From: RI-43 sp033764725
GTDB taxonomy: Bacteria; Pseudomonadota; Alphaproteobacteria; Caulobacterales; Aquidulcibacteraceae
Direction of reading: 5' to 3'
Assembly (NCBI GenBank): GCA_033764725.1
Contig: JANRIR010000005.1
Span: 1 to 64,000, forward strand
DNA length: 64,000 nt
The stretch's first letter is position 1; every line of letters begins with the position of its first letter. A program made the position numbers and the translations under genes. The notes under the pieces were generated by a model, which did no database searches, had not been told where the DNA came from, and saw nothing but the letters and a program-made list of their open reading frames with translations. Of this stretch, positions 1 to 8,063 are shown in pieces.

Positions 1-1
1 C

Positions 2-796
2 TTCGCGATCGGCTTCCTGCTGATCCTGCCGATCGGCGGGGCCGACATGCCGGTGGTCGTGTCGATGCTGAACAGCTACTCGGGCTGGGCGGCGGCGGGC
101 ATCGGGTTCACCCTGGGCAACAGCCTCTTGATCATCGTCGGGGCGCTGGTCGGCTCCTCGGGCGCGATCCTGTCCTACATCATGTGCAAAGGCATGAACC
201 GCAGCTTCATTTCCGTCATCCTCGGCGGTTTCGGCGGCGAGACCGCCGCGGCGGCGGGGCGTGTCGAGACGCGGCCGGTGAAGCAGGGCAGCGCCGACGA
301 CGCGGCCTTCATCATGAAAAACGCCGGCAAGGTGATCATCGTGCCGGGCTACGGCATGGCGGTGGCGCAGGCGCAGCACGCCGTGCGCGAAATGGCCGAC
401 ATGCTGAAGAAGGAAGGCGTCGAAGTGAAATACGCCATCCACCCGGTCGCGGGCCGCATGCCGGGGCACATGAACGTGCTGCTCGCGGAAGCCAATGTGC
501 CGTACGACGAAGTGTTCGAACTGGAAGACATCAACAACGATTTCGCGCAGGCCGACGTGGCCTATGTGATCGGCGCCAACGACGTGACGAACCCATCGGC
601 GAAAACCGACCCCGCCTCGCCGATCTTCGGCATGCCGATCCTGGATGTCGAAAAAGCCAAAACGGTGCTGTTCGTGAAGCGCGGCATGGGCTCAGGCTAT
701 GCCGGCGTGGAGAACGAACTCTTCTTCCGCGACAACACGATGATGCTGTTCGGCGATGCGAAGAAGATGACGGATGAGATCGTGAAGGGGTTGTGA
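2..796 (+). CDS. pntB: NAD(P) transhydrogenase subunit beta, C-terminal part
   Basis: The reading frame is open from base 2, so the 5' part lies outside the window; about 264 C-terminal residues are present against roughly 460 in the whole family. PntB is the membrane subunit of proton-translocating transhydrogenase, which couples proton entry to hydride transfer from NADH to NADP+. The visible part starts in the last membrane helices and continues into the NADP(H)-binding domain III, with recognisable GYGMAVAQAQ, HPVAGRMPGHMNVLLAEA and GANDVTNPSA motifs. The final residues DEIVKGL are encoded a second time at 2647-2670, beyond the inserted nuclease gene. The family assignment is secure. Confidence 0.96.
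   Translation, partial: FAIGFLLILPIGGADMPVVVSMLNSYSGWAAAGIGFTLGNSLLIIVGALVGSSGAILSYIMCKGMNRSFISVILGGFGGETAAAAGRVETRPVKQGSADDAAFIMKNAGKVIIVPGYGMAVAQAQHAVREMADMLKKEGVEVKYAIHPVAGRMPGHMNVLLAEANVPYDEVFELEDINNDFAQADVAYVIGANDVTNPSAKTDPASPIFGMPILDVEKAKTVLFVKRGMGSGYAGVENELFFRDNTMMLFGDAKKMTDEIVKGL
773..796 (+). repeat. direct repeat copy 1 at pntB 3' end (att-like)
   Basis: The last seven codons and stop of pntB. The first 14 bases recur exactly at 2647-2660, and the whole segment encodes the same peptide, DEIVKGL plus stop, at both places with only synonymous differences (AAG/AAA, TTG/CTT, TGA/TAG). The two copies bracket the DUF262 gene. Confidence 0.6.
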
Positions 797-800
797 GTGG

Positions 801-2597
801 ATGTCCACTCAACGCTACTCTGTCACGCCGCACCCGATTGATACGCTGCTCACGTGGGTGAAGTCCGGCGAGATCGCGATCCCCGAAATTCAGCGTCCAT
901 TCGTTTGGGAGGCGATCAAGGTCCGTAACCTTCTGGACTCGCTCTATCAGGGCTATCCGGTGGGATATCTCATTGCGTGGCGAAACCCGACGGTGCGCCT
1001 TAAGGATGGCACCCCATCCGCCGGCAAGCGAATTTTGATCGATGGGCAACAGCGCGTCACCGCGCTTATGGCCGCGCTGCTTGGCTTGGAAGTCCTCAGC
1101 AAGGATTATGAGACGCTGCGAATCCGCATCGCATTCCATCCGCTTGAGGAAAAATTCGAGGTCAGCAACCCCGCAATTCTAAAGGATACAGCGTGGCTTC
1201 CGGACGTCGCGGACGTGTTTGCCCCGGGCGCAAAACTCTTGCAGATCACCAAAGCCTACATCGCCGCCAATCCGGGCACGGATGAGGATTTTGTCTTCTC
1301 TAGGCTCGAGCGCTTGCGGATGATCATCAACAACCATGTCGGCATCATCGAGCTTGCCGAAGATCTCGACATCGAGACGGTCACAGAAATTTTCATTCGG
1401 GTGAACTCCGCTGGGGCGACGCTGAGTCAGGCGGATTTCGCTATGTCCAAGATCGCGTCGAATCTCGCCTATGGCGGCGCGCAGCTGCGCAAGGCCATCG
1501 ACTATTTCTGCCATCTAGCGATCACGCCGGATCACGCCGCGCGCATCGAAAAGATCGACCCTGAGTTTGCCAAGAGCGAGTTCTGGTCAAAGATCAAGTG
1601 GCTGAAAGACGCCAATGACGATCTCTATGATCCGTCCTACACGGATGTGTTGCGCGTGGCGTTTACGTCCAAATTCGGCCGCGGCAGAATGCAAGATTTG
1701 GTGGCGCTGCTTTCCGGTCGAAACTTTGAGACCAAGGTCTACGAAGACAGTGTCGCGGAAGCCTCGTTCGCAAAGCTGAAGGAGGGCGTGCTCGACTTCA
1801 TCAACAAGACGCACTTCGATCGCATCACAATGATTCTGCGATCAGCTGGCCTTCTGATCAACGGCATGATCAGCAGCCAGAACGCAGTGAACTCCGCCTA
1901 CATCATCTATCTGCGTGGGCGCGCAGAGGGTTTGAAAGCTGATGATATCGAGAGGCTTGTTCGGCGCTGGTATGCGATGTCCATTTTGCGTGGGCGGTAC
2001 TCCGCAAACCCAGAGGGTCAGTTCGACTTCGATATCCGCCAGATCGAGACCCAGGGCGTGGCGGCTTATGGGGCGTCGGTGCTGTCGGCAGAGCTTTCTG
2101 ACTCTTTCTGGTCGACACTCCTTCCGCAATCGATGGAAACGTCTTCCATCAATAGCCCTTACCTGCACGCCTTCAAGGCCGCGCAAGTGGTGCTGGGCGA
2201 CAAGGGGTTCCTCTCCAAGGCGATCACTGTTCGTGACCTGCTGCTCAATCGCGTTGATCACCACCACGTCTTTCCGCGCGACCTGCTTAAGAAGCAGGGT
2301 CTACCTGCCGGCCGGTACAATCAGATCGCCAACTTCGCGATGGCGCAAAGTGAGATAAACATCGCCATCGGCAATCGTGATCCGCGGGGCTATTTCGCCG
2401 AGTTGCGCGCGCAAGTGAGTGGCGGTCCGCTGCGCTATGGCGGCATCACCGATCTTGCGGAGATGGAGAAGAACCTTGCCGAAAACTGCATCCCGATGGC
2501 GCTCTGGATGGGCGAGGACATGGACTTTGACTCGTTTCTGGTCGAACGCCGCAAGCTTATGGCGGCGCGCATCAGAACTTGGTTCGAAAGACTTTGA
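801..2597 (+). CDS. DUF262 / HNH nuclease, GmrSD-like
   Basis: A 598-residue protein that begins with a DUF262 (ParB-like NTP-binding) domain at about residues 8-230, with the diagnostic IPEIQRPFVW and DGQQR motifs. Near residues 485-525 it has an HHHVFPRDLL ... IANFAMAQSEIN segment of the DUF1524 His-Me-finger (HNH) type. Related GmrSD proteins are NTP-dependent modification-specific (type IV) restriction enzymes, and many DUF262 proteins lie in defence islands, so phage or foreign-DNA restriction is the likely role. The ATG lies 4 bases after the pntB stop, with the Shine-Dalgarno-like AAGGGG inside the pntB end. Base composition is visibly less GC-rich than the neighbours, which suggests transfer. 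The family call is firm; the substrate is unknown. Confidence 0.85.
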   Translation: MSTQRYSVTPHPIDTLLTWVKSGEIAIPEIQRPFVWEAIKVRNLLDSLYQGYPVGYLIAWRNPTVRLKDGTPSAGKRILIDGQQRVTALMAALLGLEVLSKDYETLRIRIAFHPLEEKFEVSNPAILKDTAWLPDVADVFAPGAKLLQITKAYIAANPGTDEDFVFSRLERLRMIINNHVGIIELAEDLDIETVTEIFIRVNSAGATLSQADFAMSKIASNLAYGGAQLRKAIDYFCHLAITPDHAARIEKIDPEFAKSEFWSKIKWLKDANDDLYDPSYTDVLRVAFTSKFGRGRMQDLVALLSGRNFETKVYEDSVAEASFAKLKEGVLDFINKTHFDRITMILRSAGLLINGMISSQNAVNSAYIIYLRGRAEGLKADDIERLVRRWYAMSILRGRYSANPEGQFDFDIRQIETQGVAAYGASVLSAELSDSFWSTLLPQSMETSSINSPYLHAFKAAQVVLGDKGFLSKAITVRDLLLNRVDHHHVFPRDLLKKQGLPAGRYNQIANFAMAQSEINIAIGNRDPRGYFAELRAQVSGGPLRYGGITDLAEMEKNLAENCIPMALWMGEDMDFDSFLVERRKLMAARIRTWFERL

Positions 2598-2646
2598 TCC
2601 GCGCGCAGCGGTCAGAGGGATTTGACGAAGTTGAGCATGCTGCGCA

Positions 2647-2670
2647 GATGAGATCGTGAAAGGGCTTTAG
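2647..2670 (+). repeat. direct repeat copy 2, re-encoding the pntB C-terminus
   Basis: This segment follows the DUF262 gene and reads GAT GAG ATC GTG AAA GGG CTT TAG, the same DEIVKGL-stop as the true pntB end at 773-796. The first 14 bases are identical. It overlaps the stop codon of the PIN-toxin gene on the other strand. It looks like the displaced original 3' end of pntB left by an insertion that brought its own replacement end. Confidence 0.55.
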
Positions 2671-3074
2671 GCTGCGAACGGATTGATCACGCGAACGCCA
2701 GCGATGGTTTGGCCGGCGTTCAAGTCCTCTGAGTATAGCGCCTCGCATCCTGCGCTTGCGGCCGCTGCCACAATCATTGCGTCCCAGAAGGAAAGACGCG
2801 CGCTCGCGCAAATCGCGAGACCGGCATCGACGAGCGCCAAGGTGTTGTCCACAATCGGATAGCGCCGCCATGTCGCCATCAGCGCAACGGCGTCTTCGTG
2901 CGTCAGCGCATCGATCCGGCGCGCGTGGGTGGCTTGGACATAGAATTCCTGCAGCACCTGCACCGACAAGACGAGTTCGCGTCGCCGCAGAAGTGTTGCC
3001 GCGGCTTCGCGTTTCTGCGGCGTCTTCGTGTCGAGACTATACAACAGCACGTTCGTATCGATGAAGGCGGGCAT
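2667..3074 (-). CDS. PIN-domain ribonuclease toxin (VapC-like)
   Basis: A 135-residue protein covering a complete PIN domain: an N-terminal IDTNVLLYSLD strand-loop with the first acidic residue, a central FWDAMIVAAA with the conserved aspartate, and LYSEDLN near the end with the last acidic residues. VapC toxins are Mg2+-dependent RNases that cut tRNA or rRNA and are held inactive by a co-expressed antitoxin. The ATG touches the TAA of the antitoxin gene just upstream (TAAATG), so the two are translationally coupled. It is the first of three PIN toxin-antitoxin pairs in the window. Confidence 0.85.
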   Translation of the reverse strand: MPAFIDTNVLLYSLDTKTPQKREAAATLLRRRELVLSVQVLQEFYVQATHARRIDALTHEDAVALMATWRRYPIVDNTLALVDAGLAICASARLSFWDAMIVAAAASAGCEALYSEDLNAGQTIAGVRVINPFAA

Positions 3075-3311
3075 TTATTCCCCGCGCCGATGCGCGTCCT
3101 CGCGGTCGAGCCGGGCGCTTGCGTCGAAGGTTTTGATGCGGGCGCGGATGGCGTCCTCGCTCGCTACAAGCCGATCAAACGCATCGCCACTTTCAGCGAG
3201 CGATTCCAGGTAGCGGCGAACCAGGGCGGAGACCGACGTGTCGCGTTCGGCAGCCTTGATGCGGGCGAGGCGGTAGGTCTCTTCGTCCACAGAAACTGTG
3301 ATGTTGCGCAT
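3075..3311 (-). CDS. ribbon-helix-helix antitoxin (VapB-like)
   Basis: A 78-residue protein starting MRNITVSVDEETYRLARIKA, a typical ribbon-helix-helix strand and helix, followed by SVSALVRRYLESL and an acidic tail expected to wrap the toxin. RHH antitoxins neutralise the PIN partner and repress their own promoter. An upstream in-frame codon would add nine residues, but the ATG at 3311 places the RHH strand at the N-terminus as in the family. It is first in a two-gene operon with the PIN toxin. Confidence 0.75.
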   Translation of the reverse strand: MRNITVSVDEETYRLARIKAAERDTSVSALVRRYLESLAESGDAFDRLVASEDAIRARIKTFDASARLDREDAHRRGE

Positions 3312-3520
3312 GTTACACAGTACCCGTGCGGTTGGCATCCGTCAAGGGATTGGGCGACGTCCTAGACAGATCCGATCGACGCGCGGGACCGATGGCGCCT
3401 GCATCGATACCGCGCCGGCGCGCCGGACGACCGCACCCGATCGCTTACCAACTCTACACATCCCCCCGCTGCACGCCTCTGCTAAGCCCGCGCTCGGCTT
3501 TGGGGGATGGAGGCGCAGGC

Positions 3521-3868
3521 ATGAGTTTCGACATCGGCAAGGTCGCAGGACACTTGGGCGAAGAAGCGGTGGCGCGCGCGGGCGAGCCGTTGGGGCTGGA
3601 CAAAGATCAATCCAATCGCGTGGTGAAGGCGCTCGCCGCGCGCGCGGGGCTGGGCGGACCGGAGGCGATCGCTGCGGCCGCCGCAGACACCGGCATCGAC
3701 GAGGAAGTCGTCTCCGCGCTCGCTGAAAAACTTGTCGAAACCGGCAAGGAAAAATTGCTTGAGGAAAGCGGCGCGACCGCTGCAGTCGATGCGGCCAAGG
3801 ACCAGGCGATGGCGGCGGTCGCGACTGCCGGCGGCGGTCTCCTCGGGCGCCTGTTCGGCCGGAAATAG
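3521..3868 (+). CDS. hypothetical alanine-rich helical protein
   Basis: A 115-residue soluble protein, unrecognised. It begins MSFDIGKVAGHLGEEAVARAG and looks helical throughout, with an acidic middle section (DTGIDEEVVSALAEKLVE) and a Gly-rich end (GGGLLGRLFGRK). The ATG at 3521 is preceded by a GGATGGAGGCG Shine-Dalgarno-like stretch and is preferred to a longer reading from 3326 with atypical arginine-rich composition. It lies between the PIN pair and the TIR gene; no function is proposed. Confidence 0.6.
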   Translation: MSFDIGKVAGHLGEEAVARAGEPLGLDKDQSNRVVKALAARAGLGGPEAIAAAAADTGIDEEVVSALAEKLVETGKEKLLEESGATAAVDAAKDQAMAAVATAGGGLLGRLFGRK

Positions 3869-3929
3869 GCGCGCTTCACACCGCTGCAGCGCACGGCTAT
3901 GGGAGCCGGCGGGGCGCCCCGGAGTGCCG

Positions 3930-4655
3930 ATGGCGGACGTCTTCATCTCCTGCAAAAAATCCGACAAGGATCGCGTGCGTCCGCTCGTGGAGCATTTGCG
4001 CGCTGCGGGCCTCGACGTCTGGTGGGACGAGGGCATCCAGCCCTCGATGTCGTGGCGCGGCGAGATCGCGCGGCAATTGCAGGCCGCGAAATGCGTCGTC
4101 GCGGTGTGGACGCACGACAGCGTCGATCACGAGTCCGGCCAATGGGTGATGGAGGAGGCGACGCATGGTCTGCGCCGCCGTATCCTCGCCCCGGTGCGGC
4201 TTGACCTGGTGGAGCCGCCGCTCGGCTTCGGGGAAGTGCAATACGCCGATCTCGCCGCCTGGGATGGGGCCGCAGCCGACCCGCGTTTTGCGCATTTTCT
4301 GGCCGTCGTGAAGGCGATCGCCGCCGCCGAGCCGATGCCGGCCGCGCCCGCGCCGACGCAGTTCGCCGCGCCCGGGATCAAGCTGCAAAACGTCCGGATG
4401 GAGAATGTCCGCATTCAGGTCGGCGCCCAGGCCGATGCGGAGGACGATACGCCCCCGGAGCGGGTGCGGCTGGTCGCCGATCCGCCGAAGTTTTCCCTGT
4501 CCGTTCTGGTCACGCGCGCCATCGGCGTGATCCTGCCATTGATCGGCGTCACGATTTTCGTGTTCACTATGGGCAACATGGCCTGCGATCAGGGCAATGC
4601 GCCGGCGTTCTTCTGCCGCGCGCTCGACGCGGTGACCGAGAGGCCGGCACGATAG
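3930..4655 (+). CDS. TIR domain protein with C-terminal membrane anchor
   Basis: A 241-residue protein. Residues 1-130 form a bacterial TIR domain: ADVFISCKKSDKDRV, a GLDVWWDEG loop, CVVAVWTHDSV, and a QWVMEEATHG helix that holds the candidate catalytic glutamate (E75/E76). A Pro/Ala linker follows, then a single hydrophobic helix at about 195-215 and a short tail with two cysteines (C219, C229). Many bacterial TIR domains cleave or cyclise NAD+ in anti-phage defence. The ATG at 3930 is chosen because the TIR strand begins directly after it. It lies beside a DUF262 nuclease and a toxin-antitoxin pair. The same TIR-then-membrane layout recurs in the larger gene at 50629-52377. The biochemical role is inferred. 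Confidence 0.8.
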   Translation: MADVFISCKKSDKDRVRPLVEHLRAAGLDVWWDEGIQPSMSWRGEIARQLQAAKCVVAVWTHDSVDHESGQWVMEEATHGLRRRILAPVRLDLVEPPLGFGEVQYADLAAWDGAAADPRFAHFLAVVKAIAAAEPMPAAPAPTQFAAPGIKLQNVRMENVRIQVGAQADAEDDTPPERVRLVADPPKFSLSVLVTRAIGVILPLIGVTIFVFTMGNMACDQGNAPAFFCRALDAVTERPAR

Positions 4656-4667
4656 GGAGCGCGGGCG

Positions 4668-5084
4668 GTGGCCGAAGCGAAAACGCAGAAATCCGATGCG
4701 TCCGTATCGGCCTTCCTGAACAAGATCGAGGATCCCCAAAAGCGGGCCGACGCCAAGGCCGTCGCCAAGCTGATGGGCGACATCACCGGGTTGGCTCCCA
4801 GCCTGTGGGGCGGGACCATCGTCGGATACGGCTCGTATCGCTACGAATACGCCTCCGGCCGCGCCGGCGATTGGCCGCTCGTCGCGTTCAGCCCACGCAA
4901 ACAGAACATCGTGCTCTATATCATGCCGGGCTTTGCGGAGTATGAGGAGATGCTGTCGCGTCTCGGCAAACACAAGACCGGCAAGTCGTGCCTCTACATC
5001 AACAAATTGTCGGATGTGGATACGACCGTTCTGGGCGAGATCGTCTATCGCTCCGTCGAGCACATGCAGGAGAAACACGGATGA
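4668..5084 (+). CDS. DUF1801 domain protein
   Basis: A 138-residue soluble protein of the DUF1801 (YdhG-like) family, recognised from the middle part: LWGGTIVGYGSYRYEYASG, WPLVAFSPRKQNIVLYIMPG and the KTGKSCLYINKLSDVD ending. The fold is related to CyaY/YdhG-type iron-chaperone-like domains, but no activity is established. It starts with GTG. Its stop overlaps the ATG of the next gene (ATGA), so the two are coupled. Confidence 0.8.
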   Translation: MAEAKTQKSDASVSAFLNKIEDPQKRADAKAVAKLMGDITGLAPSLWGGTIVGYGSYRYEYASGRAGDWPLVAFSPRKQNIVLYIMPGFAEYEEMLSRLGKHKTGKSCLYINKLSDVDTTVLGEIVYRSVEHMQEKHG

Positions 5085-5503
5085 GGCTGCTTGCGATCGC
5101 CGCTGCGCTCAGCGCGTTCTGTGCGACGGCGTCGGCCCAGACCGCGCGCCTCGACGTCGCCGGCGTATGGCTCACCGAAGCGCGCGACGGACGCATAGAA
5201 ATCGCCGATTGCGGCGACGGCACGCCGTGCGGGCGCATCGTCGGGGGCGGCGACGGCGTCACCGCCGAGCGTTTCGACACCGCAAATCCGGACCCGGCGT
5301 TGCGGTCGCGGTCGCTGATGAATTTGCGCATCCTCAGCAATTATCGCCGCGACGGCCAGCGCTGGGTGGGCGGCCGCATCTATGAGCCGGACACGGGGCG
5401 CACGTACGGCTCACGCCTGCATCTTGGCGAGGATGGCGCCTTGCGCGTGCAAGGCTGTCTCGGGCCGATCTGCCAGACGCAGCGCTGGACGCGTGTGCGC
5501 TGA
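5081..5503 (+). CDS. secreted DUF2147 domain protein
   Basis: A 140-residue protein with a clear signal peptide (residues 1-19, LLAIAAALSAFCATASAQ) followed by a DUF2147 domain: VAGVWLTEARDGRIEIADCGDGTPCGRI with its cysteine pair, then GRIYEPDTGRTYGSRLHL and a C-terminal GCLGPICQTQRW. DUF2147 proteins are small lipocalin-like extracytoplasmic proteins of unknown function. The ATG overlaps the previous stop by one base step. The stop at 5501-5503 directly abuts the stop of the opposing EVE gene, so the two converge with no spacer. Confidence 0.8.
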   Translation: MRLLAIAAALSAFCATASAQTARLDVAGVWLTEARDGRIEIADCGDGTPCGRIVGGGDGVTAERFDTANPDPALRSRSLMNLRILSNYRRDGQRWVGGRIYEPDTGRTYGSRLHLGEDGALRVQGCLGPICQTQRWTRVR

Positions 5504-5926
5504 TCAGGGCTTTACGCCGCCCATGCGGCACACGATCGCCCATTCTTCGTCAGTCACCGGCTGCACCGACAGCCGCGTGTTGTTCACCAGAACCATGTCG
5601 GCCAAGGCCGGTTCTCGCCGGATCGCGTCGAGCGTCACCGGCGATTTGAACGCGGTTTTCGCAACGACGTCGACGCACACCCACGGCGTCCCCGGCGCCG
5701 CGGTGGGGTCTGGATAATGTTCCCGCGCGATCGTGACGGTCCCGACGACCGCCTTGCCTTCATTGGAATGATAAAAAAAGGCGCGCTCGCCCTTCTTCAT
5801 GCGCATGAGGTTCAGCTTGGCCTGGTGGTTGCGCACGCCGCTCCACGCCTCGCCCGCGGCGCCTTTCGCGACCTGCTGCTCCCAGGACCAGGCGTCCGGT
5901 TCGCTCTTCATCAGCCAGTACGCCAC
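5504..5926 (-). CDS. EVE domain protein
   Basis: A 140-residue protein that is essentially one EVE domain, with hallmarks YWLMKSEPDAWSW near the start, GVRNHQAKLNLMRMKKGERAFFYHSN, GTVTIAREHYPDPTA and a closing W/C pair. EVE folds (relatives of YTH and PUA domains) bind modified bases in DNA or RNA. The best start is the GTG at 5926, which places VAYWLMKSEP at the N-terminus; upstream in-frame sequence has no family match. It converges on the DUF2147 gene. Confidence 0.85.
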   Translation of the reverse strand: MAYWLMKSEPDAWSWEQQVAKGAAGEAWSGVRNHQAKLNLMRMKKGERAFFYHSNEGKAVVGTVTIAREHYPDPTAAPGTPWVCVDVVAKTAFKSPVTLDAIRREPALADMVLVNNTRLSVQPVTDEEWAIVCRMGGVKP

Positions 5927-6026
5927 GCATCTTCCTCGCGTCCAACGCGCCCGCTCTAGCGCCGCGCCGGCGCAGCGCGTACCATGCTTGCGTCGCTTGC
6001 GCGAGATTTGAGGGGATCGCCGCCGC

Positions 6027-7991
6027 ATGCCGCCGCAACAAAAACCCGCGCGCCGCATTGCGGTGCTGATGATCCACGGCCAGGGCGATCAGACGCCGAT
6101 GACCGGCGTCACCGAACTTGCACACAGCGTCTGGGAGACCGACGAGCGCGCCATCCCGCCGGACGCAGACCCGAAAGCGCCGCCGCTCGGCAAGGTGTGG
6201 TCGGTGCCGGTCGACGACGGCGACATGGAGGACCAACGCCGCATCGCCACCGGGTTCGACACCAAGGGCGAAACCCGCGTCGATTTCTACGAATTGTATT
6301 GGGCCCACCTGATGCCGGGAAACCGGCTTCTGCATGTATGGCAATGGCTGATCGAATTGCTGCGCAAAGGCGGCGGCGAAACGCCGAACGCGCTCAAGCC
6401 GGCGCGCGCAGCCTTGATGTCGATCGCGTTCGCCACCTGCCTCGCCGCCATCGGCCTCGCCGCGACCACTGTCGCGCGCTTCGCGCCTGCGGTGTTGTAC
6501 GATGCGCGCACTTTGTTGCTCTTGGCCATAGCGGCGTCCGGCGCGTATGTGCTGTGCGTGCTGTCGAGCAAGCGCCTGCGGCTGCAAGGCCTCTATGCAG
6601 CGCTGCTGGCGATCGGATTGTCCGTGATTGCAGGCGCGGCCTGGACGGCGCCGCGCTTCGACGGCGCCTTGGCGCAAGGCGCGCTGGCGCTGTGGCCTGA
6701 CGCTGCGGGATTTCGCGCAGCGCCCCTTGCGTTCACGTTGACTTTCCCAGCGGCATCCGAACCGCTGTTGAGTGCGATCGTTGTCGCGCACGCGGTGTTT
6801 TATTACGGTGCCGTGGGGGTGTTCGCGTTCGTGGCGCTTGCGGCGATTGCGATCGGCGGCTTCCTCATCAACACCATGGCCGACAGCGCGCGGTATTTTC
6901 GCGCCACGCCAGACAATATCGACGCGCGGCGCGCGATCCGCAAAGCCGGCGTCGACATGCTGCGCCACATCCATGACTCGCCCAAAGCCTATGACCGCGT
7001 GATCATCGTGGCGCACAGCCTGGGCTCCGTGATCGGCTATGGCGTGCTCAGCCAGTATTGGGGGCTCGTGCGCGACAAGGTCTCCAAGCCTGGCCTGCAC
7101 GCGCCGCTCGCCGCGGTCGAGGCGGCGGCTGCGCCGCTTTGGCAAGCGTGGTCGACCTATTGGAGCGCACGCGTCGCATTCAAATACGCCAAGACCGGCG
7201 CTGCGCGCCGCGCCGCGCGGCGGCCCTTGCGTGAGGCGGAGAAGGCGCTGCGCGACGCCGTCTATACCGATGACGGCGCCTTCGACGCCGCGCGCGCCGC
7301 CTACGCCAAGGCGCTGGCGCAGCCGAGCGTCGGCGCGGACGGCGCGCGCGCCCTTTCGGCGTGGCGCGTGAGCGATTTCATCACGCTCGGCAGCCCGCTG
7401 ACCTATGCGCCGTTCTTTCTTTCGCGAAACGAGAAAGATTTCTGGGACGAAACCTACCGGATGCGGCGCTATTCCTCGGCGCCGCCGGTGATGGAAACGC
7501 TCGACAATGACGGCGACGGCCGCCCGTCGCTGCGTTTTTCCTATTTGACCAAGGGGCCCGACGGCGAGGTTTGGTCGCCGCACCATTCAGCTGTGTTCGG
7601 TGCAGTGCGCTGGACGGCGCTGCACGCACGTACCGCGCTCGTGTTCAAGGGCGATCTCGTGAGCGGGCCTTTGGGCGGCGTGTTCGGGCCGGCCGTGATC
7701 GACGTATCGCTGCCGCTGGCGATGTCCGCCCCTGACAAAAAAACCAGCCCGCAGAAATTGCCGCCGCCCAGAACCTTCATGCACAACGCCTATTGGAAAT
7801 GGCCGGCGCCCCGATCGCAAATGCGGCTGAGCCCACGCAAGCGCGATGCGGTCGACGCGCATACGAGACAGGACGAGATGCCGGATTCCGTCCTGGCGCT
7901 GCGCTGCGCGATGGCGCTGTTCGACGATCCCGACGCGCCGGCGGTGATGTCGTCGCTGCGCAAGCTGCGCGCCAGCATTCGGCCGGACTAG
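6027..7991 (+). CDS. alpha/beta-hydrolase-like membrane protein, copy 1
   Basis: A 654-residue protein. The N-terminal LMIHGQGDQTPM resembles the oxyanion strand of lipases and esterases; several hydrophobic helices follow (about residues 130-225 and 245-290). A nucleophile-elbow-like VAHSLGSVIGYGVL is near residue 330, and conserved TLGSPLTYAPFFL and HHSAVFGAVRW blocks come later. The segment FKGDLVSGPLGGVFG matches FRGDLIGGPSGGCFG in the next gene, so the two are paralogues. The likely activity is serine esterase or lipase at the membrane, but the substrate is unknown. This copy is larger because of the extra membrane region. Confidence 0.7.
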   Translation: MPPQQKPARRIAVLMIHGQGDQTPMTGVTELAHSVWETDERAIPPDADPKAPPLGKVWSVPVDDGDMEDQRRIATGFDTKGETRVDFYELYWAHLMPGNRLLHVWQWLIELLRKGGGETPNALKPARAALMSIAFATCLAAIGLAATTVARFAPAVLYDARTLLLLAIAASGAYVLCVLSSKRLRLQGLYAALLAIGLSVIAGAAWTAPRFDGALAQGALALWPDAAGFRAAPLAFTLTFPAASEPLLSAIVVAHAVFYYGAVGVFAFVALAAIAIGGFLINTMADSARYFRATPDNIDARRAIRKAGVDMLRHIHDSPKAYDRVIIVAHSLGSVIGYGVLSQYWGLVRDKVSKPGLHAPLAAVEAAAAPLWQAWSTYWSARVAFKYAKTGAARRAARRPLREAEKALRDAVYTDDGAFDAARAAYAKALAQPSVGADGARALSAWRVSDFITLGSPLTYAPFFLSRNEKDFWDETYRMRRYSSAPPVMETLDNDGDGRPSLRFSYLTKGPDGEVWSPHHSAVFGAVRWTALHARTALVFKGDLVSGPLGGVFGPAVIDVSLPLAMSAPDKKTSPQKLPPPRTFMHNAYWKWPAPRSQMRLSPRKRDAVDAHTRQDEMPDSVLALRCAMALFDDPDAPAVMSSLRKLRASIRPD

Positions 7992-8063
7992 CCCCGCGGG
8001 CTTGCGGGCGCCGCGCTTTCCCCTGATCGGCCGCATCGGCTTGCCAGGGCCGCGCGGCTGCGC

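Noticed and set aside
773..2670. Chance origin of the repeated pntB end
   Set aside because: Not fully excluded, but 14 identical bases in frame, with seven identical residues and a stop in both places, is unlikely by accident; kept as a finding with a test.
3732..3929. N-terminal extension of the TIR protein to 307 residues
   Set aside because: The extension overlaps the upstream gene and is Arg-rich; the TIR strand starts directly at the ATG at 3930.
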